Positions 38,873 through 48,406 of a stretch of DNA of 64,000 bases are shown piece by piece. Under the pieces are notes generated by a model. It made no database searches. It saw nothing but the letters and a program-made list of their open reading frames with translations, and had not been told where the DNA came from. The stretch's first letter is position 1, and every line of letters begins with the position of its first letter. This DNA is from Streptosporangium subroseum (lineage in GTDB: Bacteria; Actinomycetota; Actinomycetes; Streptosporangiales; Streptosporangiaceae), in assembly GCF_900188345.1 (NCBI RefSeq), contig NZ_FZOD01000002.1:124001-188000 (forward strand). Direction: 5' to 3'. The position numbers were made by a program, and so were the translations under genes.

Positions 38873-40231
38873 ATGGATCGTCGCATCTTCGGGCTTGAGA
38901 ACGAGTACGGCGTCACCTGCACGTTCAGGGGACAGCGGCGGCTGTCACCCGACGAGGTAGCGCGTTATCTATTCCGCCGCGTCGTTTCCTGGGGCCGATC
39001 GAGCAACGTCTTCCTCCGCAACGGAGCGCGTCTCTATCTGGACGTGGGCAGCCATCCCGAATACGCCACCCCCGAGTGTGACAACGTCGTGGAGCTCGTC
39101 ACCCATGACAAGGCCGGCGAGCGCATCCTCGAGGGGCTTCTGGTCGACGCCGAGAAGCGGCTCCGCGAGGAGGGCATCGCCGGTGACATCTACCTGTTCA
39201 AGAACAACACCGACTCGGCCGGAAACTCCTACGGCTGCCACGAGAACTACCTGGTCGGCCGGCACGGGGAGTTCGGCCGCCTGGCCGACGTGCTGATCCC
39301 CTTCCTGGTCACCCGGCAGATCATCTGCGGGGCCGGCAAGGTGCTGCAGACCCCGCGTGGAGCCGTCTACTGCGTCTCCCAGCGGGCCGAGCACATCTGG
39401 GAGGGCGTCTCCAGCGCCACCACCCGGTCGCGCCCGATCATCAACACCCGTGACGAGCCGCACGCCGACGCCGAGCGGTTCCGCCGCCTGCACGTCATCG
39501 TCGGTGACTCCAACATGAGCGAGACGACCACGCTGCTCAAGGTCGGCGCGACCGACCTGGTGCTGCGCATGATCGAGGCGGGCACCGTGATGCGCGACCT
39601 GTCCCTGGAGAACCCGATCAGGGCCATCCGGGAGGTCTCCCACGACATGACCGGGCGACGGCGCGTGCGGCTGGCCAACGGCCGGGAGGCGTCCTCGCTG
39701 GAGATCCAGGAGGAATACCTCTCCAAGGCCCGTGACTTCGTCGACCGCCGCGGCGGCGACGAGATCAGCCACCGGGTGCTGGAGCTGTGGGAGCGCACCC
39801 TCAACGCCGTCGAGACGGGCAACCTCGACAAGGTCGCCCGTGAGATCGACTGGGTGACCAAATACCAGCTGATCGAGCGGTACCGCAAGAAGTACGACCT
39901 CCCGCTGTCGAGCCCCCGGGTCGCCCAGCTCGACCTCGCCTACCACGACGTGCATCGCCGCCGTGGCCTGTTCTACCTGCTGCAGAAGCGCGGTGCGGTG
40001 GAGCGAGTGGCCTCCGACCTGAAGATCTTCGAGGCCAAGTCGGTTCCTCCGCAGACCACCCGGGCGCGGCTGCGCGGGGAGTTCATCCGCAAGGCGCAGG
40101 AGAAGCGGCGCGACTTCACCGTCGACTGGGTGCATCTGAAGCTCAACGACCAGGCGCAGCGCACCGTGCTGTGTAAGGATCCTTTCCGCAGCGTGGACGA
40201 GAGAGTGGACAAGCTGATAGCCGGAATGTGA
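38873..40231 (+). CDS. pafA: Pup ligase PafA
   Basis: ATP-dependent ligase that joins the gamma-carboxyl of the C-terminal Glu of Pup to substrate lysines, 452 residues. The metal Glu motif is GLENEYGV, the catalytic Asp is in [16 protein letters not shown], and [18 protein letters not shown] binds nucleotide; the Dop-loop is absent. The C-terminal domain ends [21 protein letters not shown] ends 12 bases before the ATG and no clear ribosome site is seen, so the leader may be very short. Confidence 0.97.
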   Translation: MDRRIFGLENEYGVTCTFRGQRRLSPDEVARYLFRRVVSWGRSSNVFLRNGARLYLDVGSHPEYATPECDNVVELVTHDKAGERILEGLLVDAEKRLREEGIAGDIYLFKNNTDSAGNSYGCHENYLVGRHGEFGRLADVLIPFLVTRQIICGAGKVLQTPRGAVYCVSQRAEHIWEGVSSATTRSRPIINTRDEPHADAERFRRLHVIVGDSNMSETTTLLKVGATDLVLRMIEAGTVMRDLSLENPIRAIREVSHDMTGRRRVRLANGREASSLEIQEEYLSKARDFVDRRGGDEISHRVLELWERTLNAVETGNLDKVAREIDWVTKYQLIERYRKKYDLPLSSPRVAQLDLAYHDVHRRRGLFYLLQKRGAVERVASDLKIFEAKSVPPQTTRARLRGEFIRKAQEKRRDFTVDWVHLKLNDQAQRTVLCKDPFRSVDERVDKLIAGM

Positions 40232-40327
40232 TGGTCACGCTTCGGCAAGATCAGCCGCTGTCTTACCCTTTCTGTATGTGAGGACGGGTAGTGTGGCGCA
40301 AACCTGACGTCTGCCTGAGGGATATCT

Positions 40328-41299
40328 ATGCGCCGCCGCAGCTTGGCCGTACTTGCCGCAGTGCCTTTGTTGTTTGCCGCAGCCTGCGGTTCCGGAGGCG
40401 GTGAGACCGCAGCCTCAAGTAGTCCCGCGGGAGCCTCGAGCAGCCCCGCGGGAGCCGGGGTCACGGCACTGAAGGTGACGGGAGCGCCCAACGCCAAGCC
40501 GACCGTGGCCTTCCCGGCGAAGGTCGTCGAGACCTCCTCCTACCAGGTGCTCACGCCTGGCACCGTCGGCGCGCCCGCCAAGGACGGCAGCAGCGTGGTG
40601 GCCAACTTCACCGTCTTCACCTGGGACGGCAAGGAGAACAAGCTGGCCGGCTCGACCTACGACGACGGCGGCCCGCAGGTCGTCACGCTCGACGCGCAGG
40701 TCCCGGAGATCCTGCGCAAGGGCTTCACCGAGACCAAGGGCGGAGGCCGGTTCCTGTCGGTCGTCGCCAAGGACGCGCTGCCCGCGGAGCAGCAGGCGCA
40801 GGCCCCTCCCGGCCAGTCGCAGGTCTTCGTGGTCGACGTGGTCGGCGTCCCCGAGAGCAAGGCCGCACAGGGCACCGCGACCGACCCCGGTGTCAAGGGC
40901 GTCAAGGTGGAGAACCCGGGCGGCGAGGCCGCGCCCAAGCTGACCACCAAGACCAAGGAGAAGGCCCCCAAGGATCTCGTCGTCAAGACGGTGATCAAGG
41001 GTACGGGAGCCGAGGTCAAGTCCGGCCAGTCGATCCTGGTGCAGTACGCCGGGAAGATCTGGGGCTCCGACGTCGAGTTCGACAGCAGCTGGGCCCGCGG
41101 CGGCGCGCCGATCATGTTCCAGATCGGCACCGGCAAGGTCATTCCCGGCTGGGACAAGGGCCTGGTCGGCGTCCCCCTCGGCAGCCGGGTGCTGCTGAGC
41201 ATCCCGCCGGACCTCGGTTACGGCAAGGCGGGCTCCGGCGACAAGATCAAGGGCACCGACACCCTGGTCTTCCTGGTGGACGTGCTGGCCGCCTACTGA
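40328..41299 (+). CDS. FKBP-type peptidyl-prolyl isomerase lipoprotein
   Basis: Exported foldase of 323 residues. The signal peptide MRRRSLAVLAAVPLLFAAAC has a good lipobox (Cys20). A short repeat SSPAGASSSPAGA follows as a linker. Residues 50-180 look like a divergent FKBP domain; residues 214-323 are a canonical FKBP with VQYAGKIW, FDSSWARG, IPGWDKGLVGVPLGSR and YGKAG. It would catalyse proline isomerisation outside the membrane. The ATG has GAGGGA upstream, and the gene is monocistronic. Confidence 0.93.
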   Translation: MRRRSLAVLAAVPLLFAAACGSGGGETAASSSPAGASSSPAGAGVTALKVTGAPNAKPTVAFPAKVVETSSYQVLTPGTVGAPAKDGSSVVANFTVFTWDGKENKLAGSTYDDGGPQVVTLDAQVPEILRKGFTETKGGGRFLSVVAKDALPAEQQAQAPPGQSQVFVVDVVGVPESKAAQGTATDPGVKGVKVENPGGEAAPKLTTKTKEKAPKDLVVKTVIKGTGAEVKSGQSILVQYAGKIWGSDVEFDSSWARGGAPIMFQIGTGKVIPGWDKGLVGVPLGSRVLLSIPPDLGYGKAGSGDKIKGTDTLVFLVDVLAAY

Positions 41300-41363
41300 C
41301 GGACGGAGCGCGGCCCGTTTCACGCCGGGCCGGGTCCGCTCCCGCACCGCACCTGATCGACCG

Positions 41364-41401
41364 CCGAAGCCCGGCCGTGCGCCCGCACGGCCGGGCTTCG
41401 G
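41364..41401 (+). terminator. Terminator after FKBP gene
   Basis: An 18-base perfect inverted repeat, CCGAAGCCCGGCCGTGCG and its complement, is separated by two bases. Confidence 0.85.
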
Positions 41402-41495
41402 CGATTGCCGCGTCGAGCGTGTGGGACGGCCGCCCGGGGGAGACCGCGAGACCTCTGCCGGCCGCACGAGTCACACGAATGGGGCGAAGGCACGA

Positions 41496-41549
41496 ACCCG
41501 CCCGCCGACGCGGCGCGAGCATGCCTCCACGGTGCGTCGGCGGGCGGGT
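41496..41549 (+). promoter_or_regulatory. Large inverted repeat before Cys-rich regulator
   Basis: ACCCGCCCGCCGACGC (41496-41511) and GCGTCGGCGGGCGGGT (41534-41549) are perfectly complementary around a 22-base spacer. The right arm ends nine bases before the TACAAT -10, so it may be an operator or a second terminator. Confidence 0.5.
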
Positions 41550-41557
41550 CTTCGGCC

Positions 41558-41563
41558 TACAAT
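41558..41563 (+). promoter_or_regulatory. -10 box giving a leaderless message
   Basis: TACAAT is followed by seven bases and then the GTG start of the regulator, the spacing expected for transcription starting at the first codon. No Shine-Dalgarno exists. Confidence 0.6.
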
Positions 41564-41570
41564 CCGGGCT

Positions 41571-42212
41571 GTGAGCAGTGACGACCTCGATACGGTGGCA
41601 GCCCTCCAGGACCCGGTGCGCCGGGCGGTCTACGACTACGTGGCCTCTCAGGGGCGTGAGGTGGGGCGCAACGAGGCCGCCGAGGCGGCGGGGGTCCAGC
41701 GGACCCTGGCCGCGTTCCATCTGGACAAACTCGTCGATGCCGGGTTGCTTGAGTCGGGTTTCAGGCGGCTGACGGAGAAGACCGGTCCCGGCAGCGGCCG
41801 ACCGGCGAAGGTCTACCGCAGGGCGCCGGGGGAGTGGCAGGTCAGCGTGCCCGCCAGGGACTACCGGACGCTGGCGCTGGCGCTGGCCGAGACGGTGGAC
41901 CTGCTCGGCGGGGACGAGCGGGCCGAGGAGGCCGCGCGGCGGGCCGGGAGCAGGCTCGCGGAGAGGGGCGAGGATCTCGGCGAGGTGCTGCGCCGGCGCG
42001 GCTATGAGCCGTACGAGGAGGGCAGCCGGGTGCGGCTGCGCAACTGCCCGTTCCACCTGATGGCCGAGGAGCATCCGCTCCTGATCTGCTCGATGAACCT
42101 GGAGCTCTGCCGGGGGCTGCTGGAGGGGCTCGGCGAGGACCCGGAGAGGGCGCGGCTGGATGCGCGCCCGGGGGAGTGCTGCGTCAGTTTTTCTAAAACT
42201 AACGAACATTGA
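41571..42212 (+). CDS. HTH regulator with Cys-rich C-terminus (SufR-like)
   Basis: Winged-helix transcription factor of 213 residues. The N-terminus is ArsR-like (ALQDPVRRAVYDYVASQ and RTLAAFHLDKLVDAGLL). The C-terminal half carries cysteines in RNCPFHLM, LLICSMNLELC and GECCVSF; the first two are separated by 13 residues, similar to the cysteine layout of the Fe-S repressor SufR. No suf genes are nearby; the partner gene is the DUF3291 protein 32 bases downstream. Redox or Fe-S sensing is inferred. Confidence 0.8.
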   Translation: MSSDDLDTVAALQDPVRRAVYDYVASQGREVGRNEAAEAAGVQRTLAAFHLDKLVDAGLLESGFRRLTEKTGPGSGRPAKVYRRAPGEWQVSVPARDYRTLALALAETVDLLGGDERAEEAARRAGSRLAERGEDLGEVLRRRGYEPYEEGSRVRLRNCPFHLMAEEHPLLICSMNLELCRGLLEGLGEDPERARLDARPGECCVSFSKTNEH

Positions 42213-42244
42213 CATAGAAGCATCGCGGATGGTCTGCTGATCTC

Positions 42245-42721
42245 ATGCATCTGGCCCAGCTCAATGTCGCGCACATGCGCGCGCCCATGGACTCCCCGGA
42301 ACTCGCCGACTTCATGGCGGCCCTCGAACCCATCTACAAGATCTCCGACGCGACACCGGGCTTCGTGTGGCGGCTCAAGGAGGGCGACACCCCCCAGGAC
42401 CTGATCCAGCACGCCTACGGCGACTACCTGGTGGTCAACCTCTCGGTGTGGGAGTCGCGCGACACGCTGTGGGACTTCGTCTACCGCAGCGCGCACCTGG
42501 GCGTCATGCAGCGCCGCAGGGAGTGGTTCCTGCGCATCGCGGAGCCGTACACGGTGATGTGGTGGATCCCCGAGGGGCCCGAGCCGACGCTGGCCGAGGG
42601 CATGGAACGCCTGGAGCTGCTCAGGGCCGAGGGTCCCACCCCGCGGGCCTTCACCTTCAGGGAGTTCTACGACAGCAACGAGGCCGCGTGGCGGCCGGCG
42701 GCGGCCGAGGTCAGGAAGTAG
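42245..42721 (+). CDS. DUF3291 protein
   Basis: Protein of 158 residues with a ferredoxin-like/monooxygenase-type fold expected for DUF3291. Motifs are LAQLNVAHMRAPMDSPELAD, TPGFVWRL, NLSVWESRDTLWDFVYRS and WWIPEG. Related ABM-fold proteins act on heme or small aromatics, but no function is established. It is probably cotranscribed with the Cys-rich regulator. Its last 55 bases overlap the 3' end of the opposing DUF3866 gene. Confidence 0.8.
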   Translation: MHLAQLNVAHMRAPMDSPELADFMAALEPIYKISDATPGFVWRLKEGDTPQDLIQHAYGDYLVVNLSVWESRDTLWDFVYRSAHLGVMQRRREWFLRIAEPYTVMWWIPEGPEPTLAEGMERLELLRAEGPTPRAFTFREFYDSNEAAWRPAAAEVRK

Positions 42722-43809
42722 GCGAGGTCCTCGTCCAGGCCCCGGCCCATCGTGGACAGCCGCACCGGCGCGTCACGCAGCGCCTCGTACAGCCCGTCCA
42801 CGGGCACCCCGACCAGCTCGTGCCGTACGGACAGCGGCTCGGCCTGCTCGGTCACCCGCCTGCCGAAGTCGCCGGGAAGCTCCGGCACGGCGACCTGGGC
42901 CGGGGCCAGCGCGACCCTCCCGTAGGCGGTCAGCGAGTGGTGGGAGACCCCGATGTGGCGCTCGCGCCGGTCACCCTCGCTGACCCGCAGCGCCGCGACG
43001 GGGCGGCCTCCGAGAACGGCGGCCGCGTTGACCGCCTCGCCGGCCGAGACGCCCGAGAAGCCCCAGCGGGTGCCGGTGCCCAGGTTGCCCGGACCCTGGG
43101 TGACGATCGCCACGTCGGCCTCCAGGACGTGCCTGGCCGCCAGCAGGCCCGTGTGCAGCGTCACGGCCTCCACGTCGCCGCCGAAGGCCTGGCCCACCGT
43201 GACCACCCCGCACAGCCAGCCGGCCTCCCTGAGCTGGGCGCAGGACATGGAGAACCAGGCGGGCAGCGCGCCCCCGTCGAGCATCACGTAGGCGACGCGC
43301 GCGGGCCGGTGCCCGCCGTTCTCCTCCCGGGCCTCCCTCTGCTCCCGTCCGGCGTCCTCGGGACCGGCCGGTCGCGGTGGGGGGTGCGAGCCGTACAGGC
43401 CGCAGAGGATCGCGGGCAGGGCCGAGTGCAGGTCAGCGATGATCACGGGCATGCCGTCCAGGGAGTCGGCCTCGCGGAGCACCTCGTGGAAGGGCGAGTC
43501 CTGCTCGTCGGCGCCGAGCACGGTGGCCTGCAACGGGGTGTAGCGTGCCTTCACCAGGTGGCCGGGGCCGTGCGGATCTTCCGGCAATCGGTCGGGGATT
43601 GCCACCACCATGGCGTAACCTCCCGTACCAAGACCCATCGCGAGCGCGGTCGTGTTGAGCAACACCGCGTCGCCGGGTTCCGGGCGTCCCACCAGGGCGG
43701 GATAGGCCAGTGCGCGCGCGCTGCCATCCTCGGTGGTGACGTCGAGTTCCACCGCCCCCGGCCACTCGCGCCGGATCCGCACGACTTCGCCCCTGCGCCA
43801 TCTGATCAC
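42667..43809 (-). CDS. DUF3866 protein
   Basis: Conserved actinobacterial protein of 380 residues, often found close to the proteasome/PafBC genes. The N-terminus IRWRRGEVVRIRREWPGAVE and central GLGTGGYAMVV are family-typical; AIVTQGPGNLGTGTRWGFSG is a glycine-rich segment that could bind a ligand. No catalytic motif is evident. The GTG start lacks a ribosome site and TACTCT lies eight bases upstream, so it may be leaderless. It is divergent from pafB with a 41-base gap. Confidence 0.85.
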   Translation of the reverse strand: MIRWRRGEVVRIRREWPGAVELDVTTEDGSARALAYPALVGRPEPGDAVLLNTTALAMGLGTGGYAMVVAIPDRLPEDPHGPGHLVKARYTPLQATVLGADEQDSPFHEVLREADSLDGMPVIIADLHSALPAILCGLYGSHPPPRPAGPEDAGREQREAREENGGHRPARVAYVMLDGGALPAWFSMSCAQLREAGWLCGVVTVGQAFGGDVEAVTLHTGLLAARHVLEADVAIVTQGPGNLGTGTRWGFSGVSAGEAVNAAAVLGGRPVAALRVSEGDRRERHIGVSHHSLTAYGRVALAPAQVAVPELPGDFGRRVTEQAEPLSVRHELVGVPVDGLYEALRDAPVRLSTMGRGLDEDLAYFLTSAAAGRHAASLLS

Positions 43810-43850
43810 GGGGGGAAGAGTAGCGTCACTTGAACAGGGAGGGAGGCCGG

Positions 43851-44810
43851 ATGTCGCGCCGGAAGACCGAGCGACTGCTCAATCTCGTGATCTGCTTGCT
43901 GGCCACGCGGCGGCCGCTCAGCGCCGAGCACATCCGCCAGGCGGTGCCGGGCTACGACTCCGAGAACGACGAGGCCTTCCAGCGGATGTTCGAGCGGGAC
44001 AAGAACGAACTGCGCGAGATCGGCATCCCGATCGAGGTCCACAAGGACCCCTGGGAGGAGGACCCGGGCTACCGGATCGTCCGCCAGGCCTACGAGCTTC
44101 CGGAGATCACCCTGGAGCCCGACGAGGCGGCCGTGGTGGGCCTGGCGGCCCAGGTGTGGCAGCGGGCCAGCCTGGCCGAGGCGGCCAGCGGGGCGCTGCT
44201 CAAGCTGCGCGCGGGCGGGGTGGAGACCGACGAGGCCGGCGGGATGCTCGGCGGGGCCCTGGAGTTGCGGGTGGACACCCGCGACCCGTCCTTTCCCGCG
44301 CTGTGGGAGGCCGTGCGTGACCGGCGCGCGGTTCGCTTCGCCTACCGGGGGGCGGCCGGCCAGAGCGTGCTGACGCGCACGGTGGAGCCGTGGGGAGTGG
44401 TCAGCCGCCGCGGCCGCTGGTACGTGGTGGGTCATGACCGCGACCGCGACGCGCCCCGGGTGTTCCGGCTCAGCCGGATCAGCGGGACGGTCACCACGAT
44501 CGGCCGGCCCGGGGCCGTGGTGGTGCCCGAGGGGGTCGACATCAAATCGATGGTCGGCTACAGCGACGACCTGAACGTCACGGAGCGCACCGCTCTCATC
44601 CGGGTCAGGGAGGGCACCTGCCAGGGGCTGCGCCAGGTCGCCAGGGCCGTACGGCCGGGCGCCGACGGGTGGGACGAGCTGGACGTCGACTTCACCGACC
44701 CCGGGCGACTGGCCGGGTGGGTCGTGGGCTTCGCCGCCGACGCCGAGGTGGTCGGACCGCCGGACGCCCGAGACGCCGTGATCTGCCGCCTGAAGGGTGC
44801 ACTTCTGTGA
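43851..44810 (+). CDS. pafB: WYL-domain DNA-damage regulator PafB
   Basis: Transcription factor of 319 residues that acts with PafC to activate DNA-repair genes after damage. The N-terminal winged helix begins SRRKTERLLNLVICLL; the WYL domain shows VRFAYRG, EPWGVVSRRGRWYVVGHD and RVFRLSRI. The ATG at 43851 has GGGAGGGAGG upstream, better than the in-frame upstream GTG/ATG options. The stop overlaps the PafC start. Single-stranded DNA is the known ligand in mycobacteria. Confidence 0.95.
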   Translation: MSRRKTERLLNLVICLLATRRPLSAEHIRQAVPGYDSENDEAFQRMFERDKNELREIGIPIEVHKDPWEEDPGYRIVRQAYELPEITLEPDEAAVVGLAAQVWQRASLAEAASGALLKLRAGGVETDEAGGMLGGALELRVDTRDPSFPALWEAVRDRRAVRFAYRGAAGQSVLTRTVEPWGVVSRRGRWYVVGHDRDRDAPRVFRLSRISGTVTTIGRPGAVVVPEGVDIKSMVGYSDDLNVTERTALIRVREGTCQGLRQVARAVRPGADGWDELDVDFTDPGRLAGWVVGFAADAEVVGPPDARDAVICRLKGALL

Positions 44811-45760
44811 GTACGGCCGACCGCCTGCCCAGGTTGCTGGCGCTGATTCCCTACCTGATGTCGCACCCCGGCGCCCAGGTCCCCGAGGTCGCGAAGATCT
44901 TCGGACTGAGCGAGAAGCAGCTCATCGACGACCTGCAACTGGTCTGGATGTGCGGACTGCCCGGCCACACCCCCGGCGACCTGATCGACGTGTCATGGGA
45001 CGGCGGGGAGATCCTCATCGACAACGCCGACACCATCGCGCGTCCGCTGCGCCTGGGGGTCGACGAGGCCAGCGCCCTGCTGGTGGCCCTGCGGATGCTC
45101 GCGGAGATGCCCGAGTTCGGCGAGCGCGACGCGCTGACCAGGGTCATCGCCAAGTTCGAGCAGGCCTCGGGCGAGGGGGCGGAGGTCAGCAACCAGGTCA
45201 CGGTCGAGGTGGACGCCACGCCCGACGCGCTGCCCGGCGTCAACGAGGCGCTGCGGCGCGGCAGACGGCTCTCGCTGCGCTACTACGTGCCGGGGCGCGA
45301 CGAGGTCACCCCGCGCGAGGTCGATCCGATGCGGCTGGTCGTGGTGGACGGCCGCTCCTACCTGTCGGGCTGGTGCTACCGGGCCGAGGCGGTGCGACTG
45401 TTCCGGCTGGACCGGATGCTCACCGTCGAGGTGCTCGACGTGGCCGCCGACCCGCCCGCCGACGCCGTGCCCGACGAGGTGACGTCCGGAGTGTTCCGGC
45501 CCTCGCCCACCGACGAGCTGGTGGAGCTGGAGCTGACCCCGGCGGGCCGCTGGGTGGCCGAATATTACCCCTGTGAGCAGGTCGAGGAGCTCGGAGAGGG
45601 GCACATGCGGGTGGCGCTGCGGGCCCGTGACCAGGGCTGGCTGGTACGGCTGGCACTGCGCCTGGGCGACACCGGCCGGGTGCTCTCACCGGCCTCGCTG
45701 GCCGAGAGCGTACGAGCCGCCGCGACGTCGGCACTTAATCGTTACGAGTCGGTTTCCTGA
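44807..45760 (+). CDS. pafC: WYL-domain DNA-damage regulator PafC
   Basis: Partner of PafB, 317 residues. The N-terminal helix-turn-helix region is HPGAQVPEVAKIFGLSEKQL, and the WYL core is LSLRYYVPGRDEVTPREVDP with SYLSGWCYRAEAVRLFRLDR. It starts at GTG overlapping the PafB stop, so the two are made together and likely act as a heterodimer. Confidence 0.95.
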   Translation: MSTADRLPRLLALIPYLMSHPGAQVPEVAKIFGLSEKQLIDDLQLVWMCGLPGHTPGDLIDVSWDGGEILIDNADTIARPLRLGVDEASALLVALRMLAEMPEFGERDALTRVIAKFEQASGEGAEVSNQVTVEVDATPDALPGVNEALRRGRRLSLRYYVPGRDEVTPREVDPMRLVVVDGRSYLSGWCYRAEAVRLFRLDRMLTVEVLDVAADPPADAVPDEVTSGVFRPSPTDELVELELTPAGRWVAEYYPCEQVEELGEGHMRVALRARDQGWLVRLALRLGDTGRVLSPASLAESVRAAATSALNRYESVS

Positions 45761-45788
45761 CTTCCGGCGTTAGTTAGGATGTCACCGT

Positions 45789-45977
45789 ATGAGCTGGATC
45801 ATCGCTGCGGTCGCCGTGGCCTTCGCGGGACTGGTCGTCCTCGGTTTCCTGGGCGTTCGCGTGCTGCGGGCGGCCACGGAGCTTGGCCGAGAGGTGAACA
45901 GAACGCGGGAGAGGCTTGAGCCCGCGCAAACCCTGTTCAGGCAAAAGACCGGGACAATACAGGGCCCGAAGGGATGA
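45789..45977 (+). CDS. Small single-helix membrane protein
   Basis: Protein of 62 residues with one N-terminal helix (WIIAAVAVAFAGLVVLGFLG) and a charged tail that is probably helical (ATELGREVNRTRERLEPA). It lies between pafC and tatA. Such small proteins are commonly seen at this spot in related genomes; function is unknown. Confidence 0.7.
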   Translation: MSWIIAAVAVAFAGLVVLGFLGVRVLRAATELGREVNRTRERLEPAQTLFRQKTGTIQGPKG

Positions 45978-46053
45978 GTCTGTCCCAGAGCAGCGTACGA
46001 TCGGGCCAGAGAACGCACGTCAGAATGCACGTCGCTCGGCGTAAGGATGTGTC

Positions 46054-46389
46054 ATGCCCAACCTCGGACCCACTGAACTCATCATCATCGGGCTGATCCT
46101 GGTGCTGCTGTTCGGTGCAAAGAAACTGCCTGAAGCCGCTCGTGGCCTCGGCCGTTCCCTGCGCATCTTCAAGTCGGAGACCGCCAAGCTCCGCGATGAC
46201 GACGAGACGGAGACGGCGACCGCCACGGTCGTCCAGGCGCAGCCCCAGCCCGCCGCCCCGGTTCCGCCGCCGATCACCTCGGCCCCGGTCTCCCCGCTGA
46301 GCGCCGAGGAGCAGGCCCGCGCCCTTGAGGAGCAGGCCGCCAGGCTCCGCGCCCAGGCCGGTGTGCCCAGCACGCCCAAGACCCAGTAG
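46054..46389 (+). CDS. tatA: Sec-independent translocase protein TatA
   Basis: Pore-forming subunit of the twin-arginine export system, 111 residues. The short helix [20 protein letters not shown] is followed by the amphipathic [18 protein letters not shown] and a disordered Pro/Gln-rich tail. The ATG has TAAGGATGT upstream. TatC follows after 58 bases; no TatB is in the window, so TatA may serve both roles. Confidence 0.96.
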   Translation: MPNLGPTELIIIGLILVLLFGAKKLPEAARGLGRSLRIFKSETAKLRDDDETETATATVVQAQPQPAAPVPPPITSAPVSPLSAEEQARALEEQAARLRAQAGVPSTPKTQ

Positions 46390-46447
46390 GCGGTAGTAGC
46401 CTCAAGATCGACCCTGATCACCCGACTCGTCAGACCAGGATTCGCGA

Positions 46448-47386
46448 ATGGCGCTGCTGAAGTGGCCCAAGCCGGGCCGGAACGGGGCGACACCGCCCCC
46501 CGCCGACTCGGCTGAGGGCCGTATGCCCCTCATGGATCATCTCCGTGAGCTGCGTAACCGGTTGGTCATCGCCCTGCTCGGGCTGGTTGTCGGCGTCATC
46601 GTCGGTTTCATCTTCTTTGATCCGATCTGGCGGTTCGTCTCGGAGCCGTACTGCGGCCTGCCCCAGGCCCAGGAGCTGCGGCCAGGACAGTGCACGATGC
46701 TGATCCTGGGCGTCTTCGACTCGTTCTTCGTGAACCTCAAGGTCGCGGCGATGTTCGGCCTGGTGGTCTCCTCACCGATCTGGCTCTGGCAGATCTGGGG
46801 CTTCGTCACCCCGGGCCTGTATCGCAACGAGAAGCGCTACTCGGTCCTGTTCATCATCCTGGCCGTGCCGCTGTTCCTCGCGGGTGCGGGCCTGGCCTAC
46901 TTCGTGATGGACACGGGTCTGTCGATCCTGCTGGGGTTCGCCCCTCCGGGAACGCTGACCGGCATCACCATCGACGAATACCTCAGCTACGCGCTGATCA
47001 TGCTCGTCATCTTCGGCATCTCCTTCGAGCTGCCGCTGCTGATGGTCTTCCTGAACATCATCGGGGTGCTGCCGCACCGGCTGGTGGCCAAGCACCGCCG
47101 CATGGTCATCTTCATCATGTTCGTCTTCGCCGCCCTCGCGACCCCGGGTGGCGACCCGTTCACGATGATCGCGCTGGCCCTGCCGATGGTGGTGCTGTTC
47201 GCCCTGGCGGAGGGGTTCATGTACCTCCGGGAGAGAAGACTGCCGAAGGGCGAGGACTTCTCCCATCTGGACGACGACGAGGCCTCTCCTCTGGGTGACG
47301 ACGGCAATCCGATCGAGGACGTGAGCCCCGTCGATGATCTGACTCCTATCGATTCGGGAACGACCGACCCCGATCCGCGTAAATAG
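46448..47386 (+). CDS. tatC: Sec-independent translocase protein TatC
   Basis: Receptor for twin-arginine signal peptides, 312 residues, six helices. The signature MPLMDHLRELRNRLVIALLG is present, and the conserved periplasmic FVTPGLYRNEKRY. The acidic C-terminal tail of about 45 residues (DDDEASPLGDDGNP) is cytoplasmic. It is cotranscribed with tatA. Confidence 0.97.
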   Translation: MALLKWPKPGRNGATPPPADSAEGRMPLMDHLRELRNRLVIALLGLVVGVIVGFIFFDPIWRFVSEPYCGLPQAQELRPGQCTMLILGVFDSFFVNLKVAAMFGLVVSSPIWLWQIWGFVTPGLYRNEKRYSVLFIILAVPLFLAGAGLAYFVMDTGLSILLGFAPPGTLTGITIDEYLSYALIMLVIFGISFELPLLMVFLNIIGVLPHRLVAKHRRMVIFIMFVFAALATPGGDPFTMIALALPMVVLFALAEGFMYLRERRLPKGEDFSHLDDDEASPLGDDGNPIEDVSPVDDLTPIDSGTTDPDPRK

Positions 47387-47403
47387 AGGATAAATTCCGG
47401 TCT

Positions 47404-48279
47404 GTGCCCGGAGAGATCGCTGTCCTCGTCAACCCCGCCGCCCGTAACGGCCGCTCGCGGGGCCTGCTCGCCCCGGTGCTGAACAGGCTCCGGCAGGGGG
47501 GCGCCGAGGTCTCAGTGATCATGGGTGAGTCCGCCGCCGACACCCTGGAACGCGCCTGCACGGTCGTGGCGGAGGACCCCGCGGCGCTGGTGGCCTTCGG
47601 CGGGGACGGGCTGGTCCATCTGGCCGTCCAGGTCGTCGCGGGGACCGGCGTGCCGCTGGGCATCATCCCCGTCGGCACCGGCAATGACATCGCCGGCGCC
47701 CTCGGCGTCCCGGCGAAGGACACCCTGGCCGCCGCGGACACCGTGCTCGGCGGCAGAATCCGCACGATCGACGCCGCGAAGATCGGCCAGGACGAGTGGT
47801 TCGCCGGGGTGGTCTGCTGCGGTTTCGACTCCCGCGTCAACGAGCGGGCCAATCGGCTGACGTGGCCGTACGGAACGGCGAAATACCTGGTCGCGCTGGC
47901 CGAGGAGCTGCGATCCTTCCGGCCGATCCCGTTCCGGCTGGATCTCGACGGAGAGGTGATCGAGCGTGAGGCCATGCTGGTCGCCGTCGGCAACACCAGC
48001 TCCTACGGCGCCGGAATGCGCGTCTGCCCGGGCGCGCTCCCGGACGACGGCCTGCTGGATGTGACGATCCTCGGCGCCATGCCCAAGAGCGAGTTCCTGC
48101 GCATCTTTCCCCGCGTTTACAGGGGTTCCCACATCACCCACCCCTCCATCACGGTCAGGCGGGTCCGCCGCGTCACGCTGGAGGCTCCCGGCGTGATCGC
48201 CTACGCCGACGGCGAGCGGGTCGGTCCCATCCCGCTGACCTGTGAGATCGCGCCCGGCGCACTGCGGGTCCTCGTCTGA
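47404..48279 (+). CDS. Diacylglycerol/lipid kinase family protein
   Basis: Lipid kinase of the DagK/YegS family, 291 residues. The nucleotide motif AFGGDGLVHLAVQ replaces the usual GGDGT, and GIIPVGTGNDIAGALG is strong. The C-terminal AYADGERVGPIPL strand is typical. It likely phosphorylates diacylglycerol or a related lipid to recycle it into phospholipid. GTG start, 17 bases after tatC. Confidence 0.92.
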   Translation: MPGEIAVLVNPAARNGRSRGLLAPVLNRLRQGGAEVSVIMGESAADTLERACTVVAEDPAALVAFGGDGLVHLAVQVVAGTGVPLGIIPVGTGNDIAGALGVPAKDTLAAADTVLGGRIRTIDAAKIGQDEWFAGVVCCGFDSRVNERANRLTWPYGTAKYLVALAEELRSFRPIPFRLDLDGEVIEREAMLVAVGNTSSYGAGMRVCPGALPDDGLLDVTILGAMPKSEFLRIFPRVYRGSHITHPSITVRRVRRVTLEAPGVIAYADGERVGPIPLTCEIAPGALRVLV

Positions 48280-48406
48280 CGCTTCCCGGCGTCGTGGCCG
48301 GAGCCCGCACCCGGGATCGGATCCGCCCTGCGAGTGGGATTCACGGTCTCACGAGGGGGATCCACGGCGGACGGACCGGAATCCTGATATCGGTAGGCTG
48401 GAGAAC

